Of a stretch of DNA of 64,000 bases, positions 24,868 through 32,777 are shown in pieces. The stretch is taken from positions 186,001-250,000 of the forward strand of contig NZ_LISW01000004.1 of NCBI RefSeq assembly GCF_001905735.1, given 5' to 3'. Positions within the stretch are counted from its first letter, which is position 1. The number at the start of each line of letters is the position of its first letter. This DNA is from Streptomyces sp. CB01249 (GTDB taxonomy: Bacteria; Actinomycetota; Actinomycetes; Streptomycetales; Streptomycetaceae). The translations under genes were made by a program, and so were the position numbers. The notes below the pieces were generated by a model. It worked only from the letters and a program-made list of their open reading frames with translations. It had not been told where the DNA came from and ran no database searches.

Positions 24868-25940
24868 TGGATCCCCTCCGAATTGCTCTGCTGACTGATC
24901 GAACCGCCCGTGTGGGCGTGCTGTCCCTCGTAGTGCACCCCAACCCCGCGCAGCGCGATCTCGCGGGCTGCTTCGAGGTACGAGAGCGACCCGCTGGACC
25001 CGGGGTCGTAGGTGAGCACGGTCTGGCCGTAGCTCGGTGCCTCGGAGATGCGGACCGACCGGGGGATGCTGGTCCTCAGCACCTCCTTGCCGAAGTGGCT
25101 GCGGACCTCCTCCGCGACCTGTGACGCCAGCCGGGTCCGGCCGTCGTACATGGTGAGCAGGATGGTCGAGACATGGAGGTCGGGGTTCAAGTGGCCCCGT
25201 ACCAGCTCGACATTCCGCAGGAGCTGACCCAGACCCTCCAGCGCGTAGTACTCGCACTGAATGGGGATCAGCACTTCCGCACCGGCCACCAGTGCGTTGA
25301 CCGTCAGCAGGCCCAACGAGGGCGGGCAGTCGATCAGGATGTAATCCAGCGGCTGCTCATACGCCTGGATGGCGCGCTGGAGTCGACTCTCCCGCGCCAC
25401 CAGCGACACCAGCTCGATCTCCGCACCGGCGAGATCGATGGTGGCCGGGGCGCAGAAGAGACCTTCGACGTCCGGGACGGGCTGAACCACGTCCGAGAGC
25501 GGCCTGCTCTCCACCAGAACGTCATAGATCGAGGGAACTTCGGCGTGGTGATCGATACCCAAAGCCGTCGAGGCGTTGCCCTGCGGGTCGAGGTCGACCA
25601 CTAGGACCCGTGCCCCGTGCAGTGCCAGCGACGCGGCGAGGTTGACCGTCGAGGTGGTCTTGCCCACCCCGCCCTTCTGGTTGGCCACGACCATGACGCG
25701 GGTCTGCTCGGGACGTGGCAGCCCCTCGCTGGCTCGGTCAAGGGCCTCCACTGCCAGCTGGGCCGCACGACCGATGGGTGTGTCGTCCATCGGCGGCAGT
25801 GTTTCACGTGAAACACCGTTCCCCGCCGATTCGGTTCGGGGGCCGGGGACCGGATCGGTCATCGGCCCCGCGATGTTGGCGTCGGACCGCAAGGATTCAC
25901 TCTCCTCGACTTCAGGCTCGCAATGAGCAGAGCCTGTCAT
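24864..25940 (-). CDS. parA: Chromosome partitioning ATPase ParA
   Basis: The 358-residue MinD/ParA ATPase has Walker A VVANQKGGVGKTTSTVNLAA (deviant KGGVGKT), the A' motif LVVDLDPQGNAS and Walker B DYILIDCPPSLG. It works with ParB in the overlapping gene. The start is uncertain: ATG at 25940 gives a tail (MTGSAHCEPEVEESES) resembling streptomycete ParA. ATGs at 25862 and 25790 are possible and none has a ribosome site. The open frame reaches 26102, but that upstream part contains a parS site and DnaA boxes and is probably promoter. A parS also lies inside the coding part. Confidence 0.93.
   Translation of the reverse strand: MTGSAHCEPEVEESESLRSDANIAGPMTDPVPGPRTESAGNGVSRETLPPMDDTPIGRAAQLAVEALDRASEGLPRPEQTRVMVVANQKGGVGKTTSTVNLAASLALHGARVLVVDLDPQGNASTALGIDHHAEVPSIYDVLVESRPLSDVVQPVPDVEGLFCAPATIDLAGAEIELVSLVARESRLQRAIQAYEQPLDYILIDCPPSLGLLTVNALVAGAEVLIPIQCEYYALEGLGQLLRNVELVRGHLNPDLHVSTILLTMYDGRTRLASQVAEEVRSHFGKEVLRTSIPRSVRISEAPSYGQTVLTYDPGSSGSLSYLEAAREIALRGVGVHYEGQHAHTGGSISQQSNSEGIQ
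25801..25814. other. parS site inside the parA coding sequence
   Basis: An exact GTTTCACGTGAAAC is read on the minus strand in the parA frame as Val-Ser-Arg-Glu-Thr, in the poorly conserved N-terminal tail before the Walker A motif. It would become an upstream site if the true start is ATG 25790. Confidence 0.92.
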
Positions 25941-25976
25941 GGTTTCGGGGTCGTGAACCAGCGAGGCCCGCTCTTC

Positions 25977-26003
25977 TGTGGATGAAACCACTTCTGTGGA
26001 CAA
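25977..26003 (-). promoter_or_regulatory. Pair of DnaA boxes upstream of parA
   Basis: TGTGGACAA at 25995-26003 is a perfect inverse DnaA box (TTGTCCACA). TGTGGATGA at 25977-25985 differs from the consensus TGTGGATAA at one position. They are 18 bp apart, in direct orientation within repeated TTCTGTGGA. They lie 40-65 bp before the proposed parA start, suggesting DnaA-linked control. Confidence 0.65.
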
Positions 26004-26086
26004 CTCCGTAGCCCTAACGGGCCTGCGATGGGGAGGGGCGGCTGCCTCATGACCGCGGCCGATGATTCCATGCAGCAGAGAACGAC

Positions 26087-26100
26087 GTTTCACGTGAAAC
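26087..26100. other. parS site upstream of parA
   Basis: An exact GTTTCACGTGAAAC lies about 150 bp before the proposed parA start. It is in the 204-bp spacer between parA and rsmG, which also holds the DnaA boxes and a small CGTAGCT/AGCTACG hairpin (26116-26133). Confidence 0.93.
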
Positions 26101-26144
26101 ACGATGCCTCCGCAGCGTAGCTACGGAGCTACGACACGCAGGGC

Positions 26145-26879
26145 TCAGCGACGACGTCGCGTCCGGCTCGTTCGCGCAGCCTTGGCTCGCTTTGCGGCGA
26201 ACCTCACACCCCCCGGGCTCTCACCGACCACCACCCGGACCACGGTGGACGTGGGGTCGACCACGCCTTCGCCGACATGCAGCACCTCGGTGTCCACCAC
26301 GCCCAGCTTGCTGAGCGCGGCCCGAGCACCGTTGATCTCCTCCTCGGCGGTGTCGCCCTTGAGCGCGAGCATCTCGCCGTACGGGCGCAGCAGGGGCACG
26401 CCCCAGCCGGCCAGACGGTCCAGAGGGGCCACCGCCCGGGCGGTCACCACATGCACCGGCTGCAGGGAGCCGAGAACCTCTTCGGCCCGGCCGCGGACCA
26501 CCGTCACATGATCGAGCCCCAGCAGCTCCACGACCTCCTGGAGGAAGTTCGTCCGACGCAGCAGCGGTTCCAGGAGGGTGATCTTCAAGTCCGGGCGCAC
26601 CAGCGCCAACGGAATGCCCGGCAGCCCGGCCCCGGACCCGACGTCGCAGACCGTGACTCCCTCGGGAACGACCTCGGAGAGCACCGCGCAGTTCAGCAGA
26701 TGCCGCTCCCAGAGGCGCGGAACCTCGCGCGGCCCGATCAGCCCGCGCGTGACACCCGCGTCCGCCAGCAGCTCCGCGTACCGGACAGCCTCGGGAAAGC
26801 TCTCGCCGAATACCTCCCGGGCCTCGTCGGGCGCCTGGGGAAGCGCTACTTCCTCCGTCACGGGGGACCGTCCTTCCAT
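26145..26879 (-). CDS. rsmG: 16S rRNA (guanine527-N7)-methyltransferase RsmG
   Basis: The 244-residue enzyme methylates G527 of 16S rRNA; loss is known to cause low-level streptomycin resistance and antibiotic overproduction in Streptomyces. The SAM site VCDVGSGAGLPGIPLALVRP is present, followed by LLEPLLRRTNFLQEV and HVVTARAVAPL. The C-terminus is basic (AAKRAKAARTSRTRRRR), suited to RNA binding. The ATG at 26879 is used. It is separated from jag by a strong hairpin, so it probably has its own promoter or is attenuated. Formerly called gidB. Confidence 0.94.
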   Translation of the reverse strand: MEGRSPVTEEVALPQAPDEAREVFGESFPEAVRYAELLADAGVTRGLIGPREVPRLWERHLLNCAVLSEVVPEGVTVCDVGSGAGLPGIPLALVRPDLKITLLEPLLRRTNFLQEVVELLGLDHVTVVRGRAEEVLGSLQPVHVVTARAVAPLDRLAGWGVPLLRPYGEMLALKGDTAEEEINGARAALSKLGVVDTEVLHVGEGVVDPTSTVVRVVVGESPGGVRFAAKRAKAARTSRTRRRR

Positions 26880-26924
26880 ACCGCACTACCGCACCATGGT
26901 GGCTGTCTATCAGGCTGACAAAGA

Positions 26925-26954
26925 TCGGCCCCGTCTGCGAACAGACGGGGCCGA
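26925..26954 (-). terminator. Terminator between jag and rsmG
   Basis: CGGCCCCGTCTG (26926-26937) pairs with CAGACGGGGCCG (26942-26953) around CGAA, with one extra T-A pair at the base. It ends the rpmH-to-jag operon on the minus strand. Confidence 0.8.
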
Positions 26955-26969
26955 CAGGTAAGGAGCCGG

Positions 26970-27479
26970 TCAGGCCGGCAGGACGACGACGAAGCGCTGC
27001 GGCTCCTCGCCCTCCGATTCGCTGCGCAAGCCCGCCGCGGCAACCGCGTCGTGCACGACCTTGCGCTCGAACGGCGTCATCGGGTCCAGCTTCACCGGCT
27101 CACCGGTGCTCTTGACCTCGTCCGCCGCCTTGGCACCCAGCTCGGCGAGCTCCGTGCGCTTCTTGGCCCGGAAACCGGCGATGTCCAGCATCAGACGGCT
27201 CCGGTCACCGGTCTCGCGGTGCACGGCGAGGCGCGTCAGCTCCTGAAGCGCCTCCAGGACCTCACCGTCGCGCCCCACGAGCTTCTGCAGCTCGCGCGCC
27301 GAGTCGCTGATGATCGAGACTGCGGCCCGGTCCGCCTCGACGTCCATGTCGATGTCGCCGTCGAGGTCGGCGATGTCGAGCAGGCCCTCAAGGTAGTCCG
27401 CTGCGATCTCCCCTTCCTGCTCAAGGCGGGTCAAGGTGTCGCTGCCCTCAGCGGCCGTGGAGGTGGTGCCTTCCGTCAC
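26970..27479 (-). CDS. KH/R3H single-stranded nucleic acid-binding protein Jag (KhpB)
   Basis: The 169-residue protein has a KH domain with GxxG loop (LVGRDGEVLEALQELTRLAV) and an R3H region (PMTPFERKVVHDAVAAAGLR). The acidic N-terminal segment replaces the Jag_N domain seen in firmicutes. KhpB-type proteins bind RNA and influence cell growth. The gene lies 14 nt after yidC, the conserved order rnpA-yidD-yidC-jag, so co-transcription is very likely. The molecular targets in Streptomyces are not known. Confidence 0.9.
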   Translation of the reverse strand: MTEGTTSTAAEGSDTLTRLEQEGEIAADYLEGLLDIADLDGDIDMDVEADRAAVSIISDSARELQKLVGRDGEVLEALQELTRLAVHRETGDRSRLMLDIAGFRAKKRTELAELGAKAADEVKSTGEPVKLDPMTPFERKVVHDAVAAAGLRSESEGEEPQRFVVVLPA

Positions 27480-27493
27480 GGATGGACTCCTTC

Positions 27494-28753
27494 TTACTTC
27501 TTGGACGGGTGCTTGGGCCGCTGCGGGCCCTTGCGCTGTCCGGACTTGGCTTGGCGTGAGGAGCCGGACGCGGCCTTGCCCGCCGGCTTCGACTTGTCGT
27601 CCTGCGCGGAGCTCTTCTTCAGGGAGGTCTTGGACGCCTGCTCTTCGGAGTCGTCGCCGGCTCCACCCTGGTGGGCCGCACCGGTCTGGCGCTGCGCCTT
27701 CGTCTGCCGCTTGGGCTGCTGGCGACGCTGCGGGGCACTGCCCTCGGCCTCGGCGGCGGCGGTGTCGCTCTTGGTGACCGTGCCGTCCTCCTGGGGAGCG
27801 AGGCCGAGCTTGGCCAGTCCGACGACGAACTTCCGCTCGATGTCATTGCGGTCCGGGCCCTTGGCCACGATCCGCTTGACGGTGTTGCGCCGGGTCCGGC
27901 CGCGGACCTCACCGTGCGCGGTGACGCTCTTCAGCACGCGCCCGAGGTACTGCTCCTGCGCCTTGCTGCCCGGCGTCGGGTTCTGGTTGATCACGTACAT
28001 CTGCTGACCCATGGTCCAGACGTTCGTGGTGAGCCAGTAGACGAGGACACCGACGGGGAAGTTGATGCCCATGACCGCGAAGATCAGCGGGAAGATGTAC
28101 ATCAGCATTTTCTGCTGCTGCATGTACGGCGTCTTGACCGTCAGGTCGACGTTCTTCGTCATCAGCTGGCGCTGCGTGAAGAACTGCGAGGCCGACATCA
28201 TCACGATCATGACCGCGGTGACGACCCGGACGTCGGTCAGCGAAGCGCCGAGGGCGTCGACCTTCTCCGCGCTGTCCATGAACTTGGCGGCCAGCGGAGC
28301 ACCGAAGATGTGGGCCTGACGGGCGCTGTCCAGCAGCGACTGGTCGATGACGCCGATCTTCTTGTTCGAGGCGATCGCGGAGAGTACGTGGTACAGCGCG
28401 AAGAAGAACGGCGACTGCGCGATGATCGGCAGGCACGAGGAGAGCGGGTTGGTACCCGTCTCCTTGTACAGCTTCATCATCTCTTCGGACTGACGCTGCT
28501 TGTCGCTCTTGTAGCGCTCCTGGATCGCCTTCATCTTCGGCTGGAGCAGCTGCATGTTCCGCGTCGACTTGATCTGCTTGACGAACAGCGGGATCAGACA
28601 GATACGGATGAGCACCACGAGGGACACGATGGACAGGCCCCACGCCCATCCGGTGTCTGGGCCGAAGATCGCCCCGTACAACTTGTGGAACTGGACGATG
28701 ACCCAGGAGACGGGCCAGGTGATGAAGCTGAACAGACTGGCAATCGTGTCCAC
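27494..28753 (-). CDS. yidC: Membrane protein insertase YidC
   Basis: The 419-residue Oxa1/YidC protein inserts membrane proteins with or after SecYEG. It lacks the large periplasmic domain, as usual in Gram-positives, and has five helices starting with FSFITWPVSWVIVQFH. The Oxa1 cytoplasmic loop KSTRNMQLLQPKMKAIQERY and LFVKQI (with the key positively charged residue) are present. The C-terminal 130 residues are Lys/Ala/Ser-rich and should bind ribosomes. It lies 3 nt after yidD. ATG at 28753. Confidence 0.94.
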   Translation of the reverse strand: MDTIASLFSFITWPVSWVIVQFHKLYGAIFGPDTGWAWGLSIVSLVVLIRICLIPLFVKQIKSTRNMQLLQPKMKAIQERYKSDKQRQSEEMMKLYKETGTNPLSSCLPIIAQSPFFFALYHVLSAIASNKKIGVIDQSLLDSARQAHIFGAPLAAKFMDSAEKVDALGASLTDVRVVTAVMIVMMSASQFFTQRQLMTKNVDLTVKTPYMQQQKMLMYIFPLIFAVMGINFPVGVLVYWLTTNVWTMGQQMYVINQNPTPGSKAQEQYLGRVLKSVTAHGEVRGRTRRNTVKRIVAKGPDRNDIERKFVVGLAKLGLAPQEDGTVTKSDTAAAEAEGSAPQRRQQPKRQTKAQRQTGAAHQGGAGDDSEEQASKTSLKKSSAQDDKSKPAGKAASGSSRQAKSGQRKGPQRPKHPSKK

Positions 28754-28756
28754 TAA

Positions 28757-29116
28757 TCAGGCTCCTTGAGCATTGGGCGAAGTCTCTGCGGCCGAACTCG
28801 GGAGCTCGGTGGCCGAACCCCCGGGAGGCACGTCAGCGGCGGAGTCCCCGCCCTTGCTGCCGCGTATGGCGCTGCGCAGCAGTTCGTGCCAACGCGGACG
28901 TTTGCGTGGTGGTACGTAGTCCACGCCGCCGGGTGACCACGGATTGCATCGCAGGATGCGCCAGGCTGTCAGCGCCGTTCCCTTGATCGCTCCGTGCCGG
29001 TCGATCGCCGTATATCCATAGTGGGAACACGACGGGTAGTAACGGCAGACAGGCCCGAGAAGTGGGCTGATCGTCCACTGGTACAGCTTGATGAGAGCCA
29101 GCAGCGGGTACTTCAT
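28757..29116 (-). CDS. yidD: Membrane protein insertion efficiency factor YidD
   Basis: The 119-residue protein carries the DUF37 core: LYQWTISPLLGPVCRYYPSC, YGYTAIDRHGAIKGTALTAW and RILRCNPWSPGGVDYVPP. The conserved Cys residues are intact. A disordered Ser/Ala/Pro-rich tail of 35 residues follows. It overlaps rnpA by 4 nt and precedes yidC, as in most bacteria. It is thought to assist YidC. Confidence 0.93.
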   Translation of the reverse strand: MKYPLLALIKLYQWTISPLLGPVCRYYPSCSHYGYTAIDRHGAIKGTALTAWRILRCNPWSPGGVDYVPPRKRPRWHELLRSAIRGSKGGDSAADVPPGGSATELPSSAAETSPNAQGA

Positions 29117-29484
29117 CGCACGCCCCCTCCCAGCAGCCGCTGCAAGGCGGCGTCCAGGTCTCGGGCCAGCTGTTCATGGCCGGCGTCGCCCGATCCGGGC
29201 AACGCTCGTACGACAACCAGGCTACCGGGGGGCAGCAGGGCGAGCCGTTCTCGGACCAGGTGGCGAAGCCTGCGCTTCACCGCTGTGCGGACGACCGCAC
29301 CACCCACGGCTTTGCTGACAACGAAACCCGCACGCGGCGGGGGAACGTTCTCCCCAGGCACGTGCGGGTCGGTTGCACCGCTTCGTAGATGGACGACGAG
29401 GAGCGGGCGACCGGCCCGGCGTCCTCGTCGTACCGCGGTCGCGAAGTCCTCGCGCCGCCTCAGCCGATTCTCGGAAGGCAGCAC
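29113..29484 (-). CDS. rnpA: Ribonuclease P protein component
   Basis: The 123-residue protein binds the RNase P RNA and helps tRNA 5' maturation. The RNR box reads AVKRRLRHLVRERL, and the N-terminus MLPSENRLRRREDF is typical. It lies 21 nt downstream of rpmH on the same strand and overlaps yidD by 4 nt. The proline-rich insertion PHVPGENVPPPRAG is longer than in E. coli. Confidence 0.94.
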   Translation of the reverse strand: MLPSENRLRRREDFATAVRRGRRAGRPLLVVHLRSGATDPHVPGENVPPPRAGFVVSKAVGGAVVRTAVKRRLRHLVRERLALLPPGSLVVVRALPGSGDAGHEQLARDLDAALQRLLGGGVR

Positions 29485-29505
29485 GTCATGACGACCTGTA
29501 CGCGA

Positions 29506-29643
29506 TCAGGCGGACAGGCTGGCGCGACCCTTGCTACGGCGGGACGCGAGAATCGCGCGGCCGGCACGGGTACGCATACGCAGCCGGAAGCCGTGGGTCT
29601 TCGCGCGACGACGGTTGTTCGGCTGGAAGGTGCGCTTGCTCAC
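29506..29643 (-). CDS. rpmH: 50S ribosomal protein L34
   Basis: The 45-residue protein reads SKRTFQPNNRRRAKTHGF, then RLRMRTRAGRAIL and SKGRASLSA, an unmistakable L34. The start is GTG at 29643 with GGAG 7 nt upstream; the stop TGA is at 29506-29508. It heads the rpmH-rnpA-yidD-yidC-jag operon and is divergent from dnaA, the classic oriC arrangement. Confidence 0.97.
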   Translation of the reverse strand: MSKRTFQPNNRRRAKTHGFRLRMRTRAGRAILASRRSKGRASLSA

Positions 29644-30025
29644 TCGGGGGCTCCAGAAATGACTCGTGTGTTGGCGGGACATCGCCTGGCTGTCACCGTG
29701 CGCCCACGAGAGACTCGCGTAAACGCCCTAGTGCACCGCATTCACAATCACAGATCGTGATCTTTGCCCATCGGAGGCAGGCGGCAGCAGCCATCGACAA
29801 CTCGACCTGGTCACGGTACGCGCGGCTACGCCATCCGGTCAAACCGACCCTGTCGGACCCCCCATTGTGCACAGGCTGTGGACAACGACTTGAACCGCGC
29901 GGGTCGGGCTGACTACCGTGGCTGAACTCCGGTTCTTTTTCTTCCCGCCTGCCGGTCCTCACCCACCCCGACCCAAACCGTCCCGAGAACCACACATTCG
30001 TGGGACCAGCGAGAGAGCGTGCCCT
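29644..30025. promoter_or_regulatory. Divergent rpmH-dnaA promoter region with two DnaA boxes
   Basis: This 382-bp spacer should carry promoters for rpmH (minus) and dnaA (plus). TTGTGCACA (29865-29873) and TGTGGACAA (29877-29885) are near and perfect DnaA boxes in inverted orientation, three bases apart. Autoregulation by DnaA from boxes like these is known in Streptomyces. An ATCAC/GTGAT palindrome lies near 29748-29762. No small gene was seen. Confidence 0.8.
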
Positions 30026-31825
30026 GTGGCTGACGTACCTGCCGATCTTGCCGCAGTGTGGCCGCGAGTGCTGGAACAGCTCCTCGGGGAGGGGCAGCAG
30101 GGCATCGAGCCGAAGGACAAGCAGTGGATCGAACGCTGCCAGCCGCTCGCCCTGGTCGCCGACACCGCGCTCCTCGCCGTCCCCAATGAATGGGGCAAGC
30201 GGGTCCTCGAAGGCCGCCTCGCCCCCCTCATCAGCGAGACGCTGAGCCGCGAGTGCGGGCGCCCCATCCGGATCGCGATCACGGTGGACGACTCCGCGGG
30301 CGAGCCGTCCGGCCCCCCGGCGCCCCCCATGCACCAGTCCCCCCAGCCGTCCCACCGTTACCAGGGCCCTCAGCATGACGAGGGCCGGCACGGCGACGCG
30401 TACGACGGCTACGGGAGCCGGCCCTCGGACGACGGCATGCCCACCGCGCGGCCCGCCTACCCGGACTACCAGCAGCAGCGCCCGGAGCCCGGCGCCTGGC
30501 CGCGCACCCAGGAGGACCTGTCCTGGCAGCAGCCCCGGCTCGGCGGGTTCCAGGACCGCGAGCCGGCGCCCGAGCAGTGGCGCGAGCCGTACGGCGGCGG
30601 CCGCCCCCCGCAGCACGACTACCGTCAGCAGCCGCCCGAGCGCCAGGGGTACGAGCCCCAGCACACCGAGCGCCCCCGTTCCGAGCGCCCCGAGCTGCCG
30701 GAGCCGCAGCACCGCGCCGGCACCGGCCGCCCCGGCGGAGCCCCGGGCCCGATGGGCGCACAGCCCGCACCGGCCCCCGGCCCCGGCGAGCCGCACGCCC
30801 GGCTGAACCCGAAGTACCTCTTCGACACCTTCGTCATCGGGGCCTCGAACCGCTTCGCGCACGCCGCGGCCGTGGCGGTGGCCGAGGCGCCCGCGAAGGC
30901 GTACAACCCCCTGTTCGTCTACGGGGAGTCGGGTCTCGGCAAGACGCATCTGCTGCACGCCATCGGGCACTACGCGCGGAGCCTCTACCCGGGCACCCGG
31001 GTGCGGTACGTGAGCTCCGAGGAGTTCACCAACGAGTTCATCAACTCGATCCGTGACGGCAAGGGCGACACCTTCCGCAAGCGGTACCGCGACGTCGACA
31101 TCCTGCTCGTGGACGACATCCAGTTCCTGGCGAGCAAGGAGTCGACGCAGGAGGAGTTCTTCCACACCTTCAATACGCTGCACAACGCCAACAAGCAGAT
31201 CGTGCTGTCCTCCGACCGGCCGCCGAAGCAACTGGTCACTCTGGAGGACCGGTTGCGGAATCGTTTCGAGTGGGGGCTGACGACCGACGTACAGCCTCCC
31301 GAGTTGGAGACCCGGATCGCGATCCTGCGCAAGAAGGCGGTGCAGGAGCAGCTCAACGCCCCGCCGGAGGTGCTGGAGTTCATCGCCTCGCGCATCTCGC
31401 GCAACATCCGTGAGCTGGAGGGCGCTCTCATCCGGGTGACGGCCTTCGCGAGCCTCAACCGGCAGCCCGTGGACCTGGGGCTCACGGAGATCGTGCTGAA
31501 GGACCTGATCCCGGGGGGCGAGGACACCGCCCCCGAGATCACGGCGTCCGCCATCATGGCGGCGACCGCGGACTACTTCGGCCTGACGGTGGAAGACCTC
31601 TGCGGATCGTCGCGCAGCCGGGTGCTGGTGACGGCGCGGCAGATCGCCATGTACCTGTGCCGTGAGCTGACCGATCTCTCGCTGCCGAAGATCGGTGCGC
31701 AGTTCGGCGGCCGGGACCATACGACGGTGATGCACGCGGACCGCAAGATCCGGGCGCTGATGGCGGAGCGGCGCTCCATCTACAACCAGGTCACCGAGCT
31801 CACCAACCGCATCAAGAACGGCTGA
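30026..31825 (+). CDS. dnaA: Chromosomal replication initiator DnaA
   Basis: The 599-residue initiator has N-terminal domain I (VWPRVLEQLLGEGQQGIEPK). A long Pro/Gln/Arg-rich domain II of about 180 residues follows, characteristic of streptomycetes. The AAA+ domain has Walker A GESGLGKTH and Walker B LLVDDIQFLASKEST. Domain IV ends in FGGRDHTTVMHADRKI, which reads DnaA boxes. The GTG at 30026 with GAGAGAG upstream is chosen; the frame is open further upstream. Targets are present in the spacer before it, in oriC after it, near parA and at 52.5 kb. Confidence 0.96.
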   Translation: MADVPADLAAVWPRVLEQLLGEGQQGIEPKDKQWIERCQPLALVADTALLAVPNEWGKRVLEGRLAPLISETLSRECGRPIRIAITVDDSAGEPSGPPAPPMHQSPQPSHRYQGPQHDEGRHGDAYDGYGSRPSDDGMPTARPAYPDYQQQRPEPGAWPRTQEDLSWQQPRLGGFQDREPAPEQWREPYGGGRPPQHDYRQQPPERQGYEPQHTERPRSERPELPEPQHRAGTGRPGGAPGPMGAQPAPAPGPGEPHARLNPKYLFDTFVIGASNRFAHAAAVAVAEAPAKAYNPLFVYGESGLGKTHLLHAIGHYARSLYPGTRVRYVSSEEFTNEFINSIRDGKGDTFRKRYRDVDILLVDDIQFLASKESTQEEFFHTFNTLHNANKQIVLSSDRPPKQLVTLEDRLRNRFEWGLTTDVQPPELETRIAILRKKAVQEQLNAPPEVLEFIASRISRNIRELEGALIRVTAFASLNRQPVDLGLTEIVLKDLIPGGEDTAPEITASAIMAATADYFGLTVEDLCGSSRSRVLVTARQIAMYLCRELTDLSLPKIGAQFGGRDHTTVMHADRKIRALMAERRSIYNQVTELTNRIKNG

Positions 31826-31856
31826 CGGCGCCCCGCGCCGACTCCCGCACGTACCC

Positions 31857-31901
31857 GAAGGGCGCTGTGCGGACTCGTCAGGAGTCCGCACAGCGCCCTT
31901 C
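31857..31901 (+). terminator. Terminator after dnaA
   Basis: A 20-bp perfect stem (31857-31876 with 31882-31901) surrounds a GTCAG loop. Its core is GGGCGCTGTGCGGACTC. It shields oriC from dnaA transcription. Confidence 0.85.
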
Positions 31902-32020
31902 CGTGTTCCCCGAAAAGCGCCTCGCAACCCCCTCCGCGCGGCTCCCGGCGCGTGCCGGCCGTCCACCGGGTCCACTCCCTGAGGCCCTGGCCTGTTCGAT
32001 TAGCCGGGAGGTCACGGGTG

Positions 32021-32593
32021 TTCTCCACAGATCCGGGCACTTTTTTCCCTCCACAGCCTGGGGATCCAAAAGTTGTCCATACTGCATCCACAGGCAGAAC
32101 CTCCGGGAGGACATCGGGCCAGCTCAGCGGGTTGGGGATTTGTGGTCAACGATGATCCACAGCCTGTGGACAAGATTTTCGTCCACAGGCTGTGCTCAAG
32201 GTTGTCCACTGGCTGCCCACAGGTCCGAGGCCGTTTTCCCCAGCAGGAGGCCGCTTCTCCACATCGCTGTCCACTGTTCGGCAACACGACAGGCCCCATC
32301 ACCGTCCCGAGTGAAAGGCGTCACACCAAGAGGCAGGGTTGGCCTGTGGGGAACGGGGGTAAAGCTGGGGACAGACCTGGGGAGAAACTGCCCTCCCCTG
32401 TGTACGGGTTGTGCACAACTTCCGGGTGTCCACAGAAAGCCCGGGTTGTCCACCGGTTCCGCCCACAGGGTCGGTGGATAAAAAACAGGCTCTGAGCTGC
32501 GAAAACGGGGTTATCCACGGTTTCCACAGGGCCTACTACTACCACCACCCATAGTTAGCCCGGAATCCGTTTCGAAGTGGGGCCTGTGCACAA
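32021..32593. other. Chromosomal replication origin oriC
   Basis: This non-coding spacer between dnaA and dnaN holds about twenty DnaA-box-like 9-mers on both strands. Good matches are TTCTCCACA 32021, TTGTCCATA 32073, TGTGGACAA 32165 (perfect), TCGTCCACA 32179, TTGTCCACT 32202, TTCTCCACA 32255, TTGTGCACA 32409, GTGTCCACA 32426, TTGTCCACC 32446, GGTGGATAA 32473, TTATCCACG 32511, GTTTCCACA 32520 and TGTGCACAA 32585. Boxes fall in groups with gaps at 32276-32344 and 32354-32408. No long AT-rich unwinding element stands out; short A/T runs occur at 32041-32046 and 32478-32486. Streptomyces oriC of this type is well known. Confidence 0.95.
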
Positions 32594-32777
32594 CTCGCCC
32601 TCGGAGCGCTCCGGGCCGCTCGCCGCGATTTGACCCCGAGCAGCAACGAGTGTCGGTGCGGTGCGTCAGACTGGTCCCCGGCGTCCTCCCCCTGTCATCG
32701 GCGGAGCGACCCGACCAGACGACGAAGGCCGACGACGACGAAGGCCGACAGGGCGAAGACAGCAGGAGGCGGTTCCG

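Noticed and set aside
25941..26102. N-terminal extension of parA up to ATG 26102 (MFHVKRRS...)
   Set aside because: The ATG overlaps the parS site, and the stretch contains DnaA boxes and lacks family similarity, so it is more likely regulatory DNA.
26116..26133. CGTAGCT/AGCTACG hairpin as the rsmG terminator
   Set aside because: The stem is only 7 bp and there is no U-tract, so it was kept only as a note in the parS entry.
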